DNA from: Diphasiastrum complanatum | Lineage: Eukaryota; Streptophyta; Lycopodiopsida; Lycopodiales; Lycopodiaceae | Direction of reading: 5' to 3' | Length of the DNA: 64,000 bases | NCBI GenBank assembly: GCA_029204225.1 | Contig: CM055110.1 | Span: forward strand, 20,382,410 to 20,446,409 | Shown here: positions 12,346 to 23,400 of the stretch, piece by piece | Layout of the letters: every line of letters begins with the position of its first letter | Position numbering within the stretch: position 1 is the stretch's first letter | Position numbers and translations under genes: made by a program | Notes under the pieces: generated by a model | What the model saw: only the letters and a program-made list of their open reading frames with translations | Told to the model about the DNA's origin: nothing | Databases searched by the model: none

Positions 12346-13178
12346 TCTCTCTTATGATTGGATTCTTTGTCTTTTGCCAACACATTAACTTGATCACTCA
12401 TCAAATTTCATCTACAGATGTGTCACAAGCCTAACTAGCTTGACCTATGTCATATTTGACTTTTGGCCTAATGATGACAAGACATGTGGAATTGACTATT
12501 TGACCTCTAATGCCAAAATTGGCTCTATCAACTAGTGACACCTAGATGCTTGACCATAAAACTTTATGACACCCCTAAAGTCAATATTATAAACTATTTC
12601 TAACTATTTTACACACGTGGGAACATGCTCCACATGTGTGAAATGTACTCACAAACATAAAACATAAAATTGCCAAGCTAGATTTTTGCCAATTTTTCAC
12701 AATTTTGAACCATTTTAAAAGATTTCGCGTCACATAGACATTACTGCTTTGCTGCCATCAATCTGTAAATATTTTTCATCAGATAATGCCACAACAAAAG
12801 AATGTGAAGTCGTGAACTCAGAGATAATTATTGAATATCTCAAAATAATCAATGCCTTATTGCTCTATATACATTTCCAATATCATTACATTTATTTTTT
12901 ATATCCATTTTTGACATATTAATTTAATTGCAGACTACCTGGTAATATGATGAGATATAGTTGTGACTTTCGTGCTCTGTATAATGCAAAGCTATTCTTG
13001 CAGTGGTACGACATTCAAGATCAAATTGATATTTCCAAGACAATTTTCTCAATTTTGATTTCATTAAGGGAATACTAATTTATTTTAATATACCAGTAAC
13101 TAATATGTGAATATTATGTGTGCAGTTTGCCCTTTGTGAATACACGAAATCAAATGTGTACACACTGAGGAAATAATC
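12346..13178. other. AT-rich sequence with no supported gene
   Basis: I see no gene, RNA or well-defined repeat. A run near 12410-12600 is a low-information stretch with 'cttgacc' and 'tgaca' words repeated. Confidence 0.4.
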
Positions 13179-13312
13179 CTAAGTATCCTTGCAAGGGCAA
13201 GGTCCAAATCCAGGGTACCAGCACTTCCTCCCATCACACTTCCACTGGTCGCACCTCTGCTCGAAGTTGCTGATGATGTACGGATGCATAACACAGATGG
13301 AGTTAATTGTCC
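13179..13312 (-). CDS. Candidate terminal exon of an unrecognised Cys-rich protein
   Basis: On the minus strand a pyrimidine-rich stretch ending in TTAG (acceptor AG at 13314-13313) precedes an open frame that ends with TAG at 13181-13179. The peptide is dense in Cys and aromatic residues: NFEQRCDQWKCDGRKCWYP followed by GFGPCPCKDT. The exon is much richer in G+C than its surroundings, which favours real coding sequence. I do not recognise the family. A secreted or disulphide-rich C-terminus is one possibility. A short open stretch at about 14180-13907 (minus; YIECSLSVGKLQYKGRSPK) could be an upstream piece, but a link cannot be shown. Confidence 0.35.
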
Positions 13313-14694
13313 CTAATGCATAGAAAAAAATTAGATAGGCAGATTGCATATATAATAAAAAAATAGACACTTTTACAAATGTATTGATGCCCAAAGTGGG
13401 CTCTCCTTTATTGAAATACAAAATTTACAAATTATTTTATCAAATTTAACTGCATCTAATTTTATTGCTCTTCTACAATATTGATTGTTGTTGGTAGCTC
13501 TATGCAGTTTGTGATCAACTCTTGTCTCTTTGATAACTATTAGACGAAACCAATATCAGTGTACATTATCATTGTAGACATTTTACTTTCATTTTGAGTA
13601 TTAGGTAAATCTTGATCTAGTGGTCCAAGTATCACCTATGTAAGCATTTGTTTTTCAATATGATAACGAAAAATCATAGAAGATTTCTTGATCCTGCGAT
13701 CTGTTATCTCTGTTTGTCTTACTATCTCAACCTTTATTCATAAGATCTGACAAAATATCATCTAATAAATCCTTACAAACAATAAAGTAGACGTCTTTCT
13801 CACACTTGCACTTGAGAAAAAATCAATAAATATATGTAATGAAAGAAACCAGCTTAGGCGAACAATCCTGGATCCAATACTTTATCTTCATTGATTTTTT
13901 TTACATTTAAGAGTAGTTTGCATCTAAAAGATTCTGACACAATACTATCAGGAGTAAGCCATTCACCACTTCCAAAATTTGGCAATGGAATAGCTTCAAG
14001 CTTACCAAAATTCCCATCCATTTTTGGAATATATTTGGATTCGTAAAAAAATATGCCAGTACTGCAAGTTGCTTTGGACTTCTTCCCTTATATTGCAATT
14101 TTCCAACACTGAGTGAACATTCAATATACCGAAAGTCATTGTGTTGCTCCCATTCACTTATGGTTGATGGATATAAATCTGAAAGAAGAATCGCTTCTTA
14201 TAATGGATATTATCATCTTAAGTCTTAGAGCTTAAATTAAAAAACACAAATGATAGCAACAAAGTACATACATTTTGATATTCTTCGATGGCTTCAGATT
14301 TTGGCTACAAATGCATCCTGATTGATTACATGGCAATTGTTCCTAAAATCACTATGATCAAGCATTCAAAGCAACCTGAAATCTTTGTAGGACAACAAAT
14401 CATTTAGTTAGCATCCAATTTAACTATGTGGATTATCAAAATCACTCGAACATAGTTTACCTTACTCAACCGTGGAAGAACAATGTGTCTCAAACTCAAA
14501 AATTGATTTTCATCAATGAATGTACAAAAAGATCTCCATCAAAACAGTGATAGATGAGCTCGGATCTAATATCTAGAGTTATCCATAGCTACTAGGTAAA
14601 GACCTAACGCTACCATTTAAGCATGAAAATGGATACAAATCACGTCTTAATTAGAGGAGCCCGAGCCTATTTAAGGATGACATGAAAAGTGAGA
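13313..14694. other. AT-rich sequence, possibly an intron of the Cys-rich candidate gene
   Basis: Apart from the minus-strand open stretch at about 13907-14180 I see nothing convincing. Stops are frequent in all frames. Confidence 0.3.
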
Positions 14695-15130
14695 GAGCAA
14701 AAGTTTAGTTAGATGTTATGAATCAAGAGTACAACTCCATTGTAAATAGTGGGACATGGACCTTAATTGAGTTGCCAAAAGGTGAACAATCATTGGGTGT
14801 AAATGGGTTTATAAACTAAATTGCAGACAAAAGTGGAGGTGTTAATAGGTTCAAGGCAAGGCCTATAGCTAAGGACTACAGTCAAGTGAAGCGGAAGATT
14901 GTTTGAAACCTTTGCTTTAGTTACCAAATTGCCTTAAATTAGACTTGTACTAGCCTCATAAGCAACCTTGAGAGGATTATTGATACATCAAAAGATGTGG
15001 TGACAACACTCCTAAATGGTGATCTTTCAGAAGACGTGTAAATGTTGCAGCAAAAGAAAATCACGATAGGGGCAAAGAATTTCTATTTTGTGAACTAAAT
15101 CAAGCACTATATGGGCTAAAACAGTCCTCT
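14695..15130 (+). pseudogene. Decayed copia reverse transcriptase fragment
   Basis: Plus-strand pieces in shifting frames follow the copia RT in order: EYNSIVNSGTWTLIELPKG, an altered 'CKWVYKL' region, GVNRFKARPIAKDYSQVK, TTLLNGDLSEDV (the usual 'TAFLNGdL') and a tail like 'LNQALYGLKQS'. At least five stops or frame shifts occur. No LTR is visible nearby, so this is an old, isolated remnant. Confidence 0.75.
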
Positions 15131-15437
15131 AGCTCTAATTATATGGTTCTCAGGGACCTGTGTGCATTGAAATCACTTGCCTTTTTCTAACATCAATGTA
15201 TGAGCCAAATGACATAAAATAGTGAATACCCCTTTTGGTAGAACCTTGAAGACCATGCTCTTGTACTGGAAAGTTGTAGCTAATTAAAGTTGTGAGCTGC
15301 ATGGTGAGGGATATTCATGATGTGGTTTTGGCATCTTTATTCTTCAAACACATTTGGATGTGATACAAGATTTTTCAAATAGAATTGTTGAACCCTCAAA
15401 GATGTAAAAAAAAATTATGAAAATAAAGGTTAAAAAG

Positions 15438-15636
15438 AAAGGAAAAGATATTTTAGTGTCGAGGAAGATCCGCATCCTTGACTGTTCCATGGTAGGAGGG
15501 ACCTTCTGCCTTAGGCTACCATTCTTGGATGAAAGCCCTTCCTCAGCGAAACGTCCTCGGATGCATATGGGGGCCCTCCTACCATGGAACAGTCAAGGAT
15601 GCGGATCTTCCTCGACACTAAAATATCTTTTCCTTT
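15438..15636. repeat. Perfect 63-bp inverted repeat with 73-bp spacer
   Basis: Bases 15438-15500 and 15574-15636 are exact reverse complements over all 63 positions. The spacer is 15501-15573. RNA from either strand would fold into a long, fully paired hairpin. The perfect match suggests a recent event or selection. It could be a snap-back duplication, a small foldback element or a young siRNA or miRNA-like precursor. No coding role is supported. Confidence 0.95.
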
Positions 15637-17343
15637 TTCATTCTTTGCACCCAAACTTTCTCAATAAGGATTTAAGGCATAGCCTCTCATGATCTCCTCT
15701 GTATTGCCTTGCTTATTTTACAATCGTTGCTTTGCACCAACACCATTATGTACAATATCAACACTCTCAACCACCTTTCTTATTGTGGGCTCAAAGATCT
15801 CTTACTGTGGGCTCAAAGATCTCTCTTGATGCTGTTCTTTGAAAAAAAATAGATTCTATAAACTTTGCCACTTCATTCTCAAGAAATTATACTAAGGTAA
15901 CTAACATATGGTGACACATGTGCAATATAATGCCCTCATTCCCCAATGCCCCCTGTATCTTAAAAGCACCTCTTGAGTATGCCTTGACGTCTTGAAATGC
16001 CCGAGGTCCATGGAGCTTTACAGCCTTCGTCATGTGGAGCCTTCTAAGCTTGCAACAAGGCAAGGTTTCAGTTTAGTCCCACACTTAAGTAACAACCGCC
16101 CAAGTCTGGCTAGCAAAAACGACACGATCATCTTGGCATGCACTAGTGCTCCTCCCTCCTCCAGATCCTTGGAAGAGAGAATGAATCTTCAAGAGGGTCC
16201 CTCCTCCTACACATGCATAAGGGTCATACCCTAGGAAGGGTATTACCCCTACACATAGGTAGGTCGTGGAAACCCGCCCCCCCAACCCAGCCAAGGCATG
16301 GGCCAAGGCATGACAAGTGGACAAATGGGTCAATGACAGGTGGCAGGATCCACAAAGCGTGGCTATCCAGGTCCACCGGTCAAAGTCAAGTCAAAGACTC
16401 CAGTCCATGTCTGCACCTCGAGTGGGTGTAGCATTGGGTCCATAACACTTGGGTACTAAGTTTCTGTGCATAGTTCAAGGTCATCCAAGTTGTCCAAGAT
16501 GAGAAATATCTCTAAGCATCATGCATTCCTGAAACCTTCAACCTGTTAGCATATACAATCTGTCAAGGATATTAACCTTACAGGATAACAAGACTTTAGT
16601 ACAAATGAGGGAACTAAATACAGAAAATGTTCCATACACAGAAAAAGAATACCTAAACAAATTATTTATTTAGATCTTCAACATTGAGAAATTCAAAAAA
16701 CATGTTCCGTACAGTAAGCACATGGAACAAACCCGTTCCCTGCGAATTGGGTTTGAGCCATAGAAGTGAATCACAAACCAAATTGAAACAAAGTCATACA
16801 TGTTGTAGAACATAAAATCCAAGTTCTCAATCAGACTATTTTACTAACTTGGAAATTGGAATTACATACTTTCTCAGTCAAGATAAGCCAAAAAGCTCTT
16901 CCAGAATTGACAGCATAATCATTATTAAAGTCAAACCTGCCATTATTCCAATATGGCAATTTGCCCAAAAAAGAATAATAATCATTATACTAACATCTTT
17001 GCCTCTAGGATGAAAACTCCTGTACATCTCCGGTTGCAAAAAAGCAGTAATATGGTTTGCAATTGGAGCATTGAGCCGAATTTCCTTGTATTGGTTAGGG
17101 GCGAGTCATTGGTCCATGTTATTGCACAGGTCTGACGAATGTGTTAGTGCAACACCATCCATCACAAGAAACCAACAATATGATAAGATTTGATCCCCCG
17201 TGCAAAATTATTACCCAGCTGGTCACTCCAATTTTATATAGCTCCAAATATTTATACACTTTCTACTTCATGGTAATTTAGATCAAAGAATGTTAAATAA
17301 GGATTATGTCAATGATAGCCGATCAATCGAGTGGGTTCTTTTC
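15637..17343. other. Downstream flank of the ABC transporter gene
   Basis: This contains the 3' untranslated and downstream sequence of the minus-strand transporter, whose stop codon is at 17344. I see no clear polyadenylation signal close to the stop; the nearest AATAAA-like site in that orientation is near 16660. The stretch 16010-16440 is richer in G+C, but no gene can be supported. Confidence 0.4.
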
Positions 17344-17427
17344 CTATTTGATCAATCTGAGCTCCCAGCTTCCCTCTCCATCAATCAATCTAAGTTCCGT
17401 CGAGTGGTAAGGAAGAAGTCCAGGCCG
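17344..17427 (-). CDS. ABCD1: ABCD1 terminal exon
   Basis: Acceptor TTCAG, then [20 protein letters not shown] and WELRLIK followed by TAG at 17346-17344. The LIDGEG-WELR ending matches the family C-terminus. Confidence 0.92.
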   Translation of the reverse strand, partial: RPGLLPYHSTELRLIDGEGSWELRLIK

Positions 17428-20400
17428 CTGAACAAACAACACAGAGCCTAATTTCAGAATTTACTGGAAGAAAACCACATTGTTGCATGAGAGCATACAT
17501 GTCATTTATTTGCCACTCATTTTATTTATCGAATGACATTTTGCCTCCAGTAACATTAATGAGTGGTCAGTTCCAGAACTAATCGTACCTGAGAAATGGT
17601 CACTACTGTTATACCAAGCTCTTGTGCTTTTTTATACAGTCCTTCTTCAACATCTACACTTGTGGCACTGCAACATTACCAGCACAAGCTTAACCCTTAA
17701 GAGCTAAAAACCCACTCATGTTGTGAATCGTCATGTCTCATTTGGAAATATGAACATTGTAACAAATTTACACGTCTCAAAATTATTTTCATAGCACTTG
17801 TTGCAATTAAGCAAAGATTCCAAAAAACCATGGTCAGTGATAAATCAAAACTCAAAGATGAAATGCTCAGACTATCCATATTGTCAAACTAAGAGGAATA
17901 GAGAGTATGAAATTTGAATAAATGACTTACTTTGTACATTCATCAAGAATGCCATATTTTGGAAGATGAAAAAACAGACGAGCCTGCAATGCGATAATAC
18001 TGTAAGGAGATACCTATGATAATACTTCTTTGAGTTCAGAAAAAATATCCAAGTAAAGAACTCATCGACACGAGAGAACCCCGGACGGGGGGGGGGGGGG
18101 GAGGGTTTGGTGGGGTTTGTTGGTTAACCATTCCAAGCCTTTGCTGCTCTCCAAGAGAAAGCATATCTTCCCAGTTTGCAGCTGTACTCCAGGACCCTCC
18201 CTCTCGTTCAAGCAAGTATACCAGCCTCACGTCCTCCAAAATAGCTCGTAATTTTGTGTCAAGCATCGTCACTGCATTCTCAGATGCACACTCCAACAAA
18301 GTGCCCCCTTTGATATCCTCAGCTGGCATATGGTAGAGACAGTCAGATGAATCACAGTAAATAAACGCAGCTTACAGGAAAGTCATTTCAAATGGCTGTG
18401 TATAAATAAATAAAAACAGAAGCCGAAAAATACTAAATATTTACTCACAGCGTTCAGATCTGTTCAATTCTTGTGAAACCTTCAGGGTGGCTTCTAAGAG
18501 TGTCAAAGGGTAGATTATCTGGTCTCTTAATGTACCAAGGGCAGTGTATGGACTTTGTGGCACATAAAAGATCTCCCGACTTAATCCTGTACTAGTTTGA
18601 ACACCAATTTGACTATCGGTAGTCAGTCTCCCAGGCTTTGATATCCTTCCACTAACTATGGGCCATAATCCTCCAAGCACTCGAAACAAGGAGCTTTTGC
18701 CGCTTCCATTAGGACCTGCACAAGTTAACATGGCTGACAGATCAGAAATGCTTCACAAATACATTGCACGCATAATATGTCAGTATTAATCTATGTACAT
18801 AGCAGTCATAGTTCCAAAGAGTGGTGATTCGAACAATTTCAGATTTGCTTCAAATCCATCCACGATTTAAAACAAACATTTTGAGTTTGTTTACTTTCCA
18901 AAAACAGCTGACCTTTTCCATGTTTTTCATATTGACTTCTAATTCAAATCCAATGTTTTGCAAACCAATTTGAACGAGACAGATTTGAACATCCAAGAAG
19001 AATTTCAAATCACCCTTCGAATCTACTTGAATTGGAAATACAATATTAGTATTTACCCAAAACAGTCTACATGGGATAATACAGAATGTGAAGTGCTTAC
19101 CTGTTACAAGCATGCTTTGACCTGGTTGAACACGAAAGGTTAGCCTCCTGGCCAGCATCTTCTGAGATGGTGTCAGAATGTCAACCTCTGAAAACACTAT
19201 ATCGTCATCATTCTCGAGCATCAACGTCTTCAATGATCCTCTTGAATGCTCAATCAACTTCAAGGGATCTGGTGATGGTGCAACCGGGGTAGGTTTGGCT
19301 TCTGCATCAAAGAAAAGTTCCACTTATAGCGTCTCACAATTTATGATCAATTTAATCACTAAAAATAGGCCAAAATTGAATGGTCACAGGATACCAAGTA
19401 GACACAATTTTCTGAATGTTAGATCACCATGCTTGTTCTAAGGCTACATTGCAGTGGCATTCTCTGACTTGTAACAGTTTGGAATGATATTTCTGAGGAC
19501 ACTTTGAAATTTGAAGTGTGGCTCATCACAAATCATGGAAAGGGTCCGTGGTGCCAATTATACAGTTTAATAACACAATATGCACATCCAACAAATAATT
19601 TAATCAACAGATTCAATTGAATGTCAACAGAGCAAAATCTCTGTTAATACAAATCACAGGGTCTTACACTAAGGAAATGTGCATGTGCGTGTGCACGTGT
19701 GCACAATTAATAATTATATAGAATGTAGCTATTCTAAACTAGAAAGGACTCATTTGTGTGTGTGTGCATGTGTATGTGCTTGTTATAAATTAAAATGCAC
19801 AGCATTCCGGACCCTCTGCACTCTGAAATGCTGTCAGAACCAAACAAAATTACATAATCAAAAATAAAATCAGGATTAACCCTCTTTTCAGCCATTGTTG
19901 AGCTGTGCATTTTAGTTTTAGATTTCTAGTACATAGGCGGGAAATGTCAAAAATATTTTCATTATAGTGCTCAACAAATTAAGCATTTTAATTTAATGCT
20001 TTTGCCTGGTTAGTGAGAAAACAACTGAATTATTTTCTGGGCCTGTCAACAAAATTATTCTTGATTTACATTTACTTAAAAAAAGAGAATGAGGTGTTTT
20101 CATAACAGAACTTTTCTATGGCTCTTAGGACAACAGTAGATATGGGCTATCATGAGCGTCGTATATACATTTTTGGTTCCAGAACACATTCTGGAATGCT
20201 CCAGAATTTTAGGTCGTTCTGGAGCCGAAAGTTTTTATTTTATTTTATACGATTTTCTTTGTGAAAGTTTTTTAGGTGTCTTACAGGAAAGAAAGAAGCC
20301 TACAAAGTTCAATCAGAAGGTGATTTTCATGTGCTACATGTAATTAGCCCATGAGCTTACTAAAGGCAATGCTAAATATAGCCATGGAGCTAAATTAGAC

Positions 20401-23400
20401 TAGATTTCCTTAGTAAGATTGTCAATAAAGTGGCTCGAACAACCGCGCTACATTTGTGAATAGCGGCATTGTAATAATGGCTGTAAAGTTTGGTAGAGTT
20501 TTTCCTACTAGTTTTCTTATTTTTCAGTTTCCAGAATGTTCTGGTTCCAGTTTTGACCAAGTAATCTTCATTTTTTATGTAGTTTCTTGTTTTAGATTAG
20601 TAGATCTCTCTCTTAGCTTTCTGGAGGTACTGAATTTTTCTCATTTGGAGCTATAATGACCAAGTTATGGCCATTTTAGTGATTTCATTCCAATTTTAGT
20701 TAGCAATAGTTTTTGCAGTCTGATTTCCTCCATTTTTGGCTGCACTTTTGGCCGAATTTTGTGACTGTAATTTTATAGGATTGTTGATCTCTGTCTTAGC
20801 TTGAATCTGAGCCAATTTCCAGCCAATTTGGTGAGAAATTGACAAATATATACCAATTCTTGTGAAAGAGGTCCACATCTACTTTCGCCAGTTGTGCTCT
20901 ATAAAAAAATTGACCTAACCCTACCTTCGCCCAGCCCTAACCCCACGTTCGCCATTGAGGTTAGAGAGGAGAAGTGCAAAAAAAGAGAGAGAAACTATGG
21001 CAAAAAAATTTAACCCTAATTTTGACCTTGAAATCTTTAAAAGAAAAAAACTTAACCTGAAGCGCCCTGACCCTAGGCCCCGCATCCACCCCCTCTTCGC
21101 GTTCTACCCCGCCTCAGCATCACGCGCTTTCAATCCCCTTCTCAACTCTCTCATCTCTCTCTCCGGCCCCGCACCCATCCTCCTCTGTCCGCGCGCCAGA
21201 TCTCATAAGACATTCCTTGGTCCACACACAGAAATTCATTAGAATATTCCAGGGTGAATCCTTCCTCCAGCGTGCAGCGGTCGTGCCCTTCTGGTGCGCG
21301 TGTCCATCCGGTGCCCGCCAAAGAAAAAAAAATTCGATTTTTTTTTACGATCTCCATTCTTGCGAGGAAGTAACCAAGAAGAAAATTTGTAGACAGAATT
21401 CAGAATTTGGACGACTCTCTTTTCTATACGAGCAAATGCTTCATGGACTTCAACAAAATTTCCAATTCAACTTATGAACTTCCTTGAGGCCCTCTTTCTA
21501 AGTTCGTTAATTACGTTCAGTTCATCGAGCTGATTCACATGATCAGCATTTCCGTCGTTACTGACTTTTATTCTTTTTTGGTTCCCCCCTCCCCTTTGTC
21601 CTGAGTTGTTCACATTTTATGCTTCAAATGCATGTATCTTCTCCGTTTGAGCTCAGATTCTGGTGCAGTAAAAAGCTAAATTCGTCAGCTCAACAAGATT
21701 GACATTGTAGAAGTTTTGTTTATATTCAAAAGTTGACCTCTTCAAAAGTTCTGTATACCTGCTTCTACTGAAACCCACACACCCTGTGATTATTCCTAAG
21801 GACCTTGGACTTTGTCACATTTGAATAATCCCATACCGTAAACTCAACTCTTCATATTCATTTCAGAAGGACTGGGATTACAAACAAGGGGATGACAATC
21901 CTGTGATGACAATAATGATAATGACATGGGGGAATATTGGAATATTGGGATCAAGGTGAAGATTACAATGAAGACTATAATCAAGGTGACGACTTCGCTG
22001 ATGACAATCAGTATCAGGACTACGATTCTCAACTTGACCACTATTCTGAAAATTTCATTGACGAACAGCAAAATGAAGATCAACATGAACCAGCCATTGA
22101 AGATTGGTCTACAGATGATGCAGTTGAACTATTCGATGGTCAAGATGAACTGGAGTCGAATGATGGTGATAACCAAGGTCAAGATCAATTCCAAATTGTT
22201 ACTGAAGACCAGTCTGAAGCGATAAGTATTGATGAGCAACAACAGATGCAATGTGGAACTGAAGACCAGTACGAGCCCATGGATCAATTCTATGATCTTG
22301 AAGAACTCAAACGACGATGTCAATATGGTGCGGAACAACATTTCGATCATAATGAAAATGATAACGTTGATTATGAGGCCTATGCAGATGCCTATGAGTG
22401 TGAAAAATCGACGGAAATGAAAGGTGTTCTCTATATACCACTACAGGTATGATTTGTCCTTCTCTGATGGGTGGGTACATCATTTGCTGACGCAAATGAT
22501 TTTGAGGGAAGGAATATTATTGTGGCAAGTGGAGCGACAATTTCTAGTCCCTATGTCAATTTTGTGGAAAGTTTGACGACATCAACTCAAAATAGTCTCT
22601 GCGACAATTTTGTAGAAGCCTAACGCCATCAACTCAACAACAGCGGGTCAGCATTCATGAAAGATCAAGTAATAATGTAGACCCTACTATCAGTAAAGTG
22701 ACCAGTGGAACAACGGAAATACTAGGTACACTTTTAACTACCATACAGGATAGTACCGAACAAAGGAAACAAACATGGCAACAATTATGAGAAAGGTCAG
22801 AGCGAAGATGGGAAGAAACGTACAACAAGATGGTCACTCATTTTGACTCTATCTTGCAATTGGCTGGTATTCCACAACAGCCAACTGATATTCAAACTAC
22901 TAATCTTGAACTGTATACCACTGTTGATGTCTACGAAGCAACGTTCCCTTTAGTCCAAGGGAAAACTTCCAAGCCAAAGGCAGATATCGATCAAGATGTC
23001 TTGAGCAAGCTGGATCTTGAATCTTTTCATGAGGCTGATAGTTTCGAGGAAGAAAGCAAAGCTCTTAATTCTGATTTTTTCTTCCATGGAGACAAGTCAA
23101 CGTCAGCTAAGCACCAATGGACAAGTGGGTGAAGACCAATTTGAAAATCAAGATCAAGTTTTGTCCGAGAGCTGTAATGACCAGGTCAAAGGTCAAAATA
23201 GAAAGGTATATTATGAGCAAAGCGAACTGCAGTTAAATCATGGAGTACTATCCGATTGTCAACAATCACACTTCACTCCACAAGTCAGCGGTTTTGACCG
23301 TATTATTGATAATGATCTATATGGATTTATTCCTGAACATGGATCAATTGAGCGGTATAAGACTGATATAAGATTCAAATACCAACACAGCAACGAGCTT

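Noticed and set aside
20178-20200. Heat-shock-element-like palindrome (attctggaatgctccagaat)
   Set aside because: Only one imperfect element, in the middle of an intron and far from any supported start site.
21844-22452. Ile/Val-rich and Met/Lys-rich ORFs overlapping the acidic ORF
   Set aside because: They are out-of-frame or antisense readings of the Gln/Asp-rich region; the acidic frame is the one continued by later pieces.
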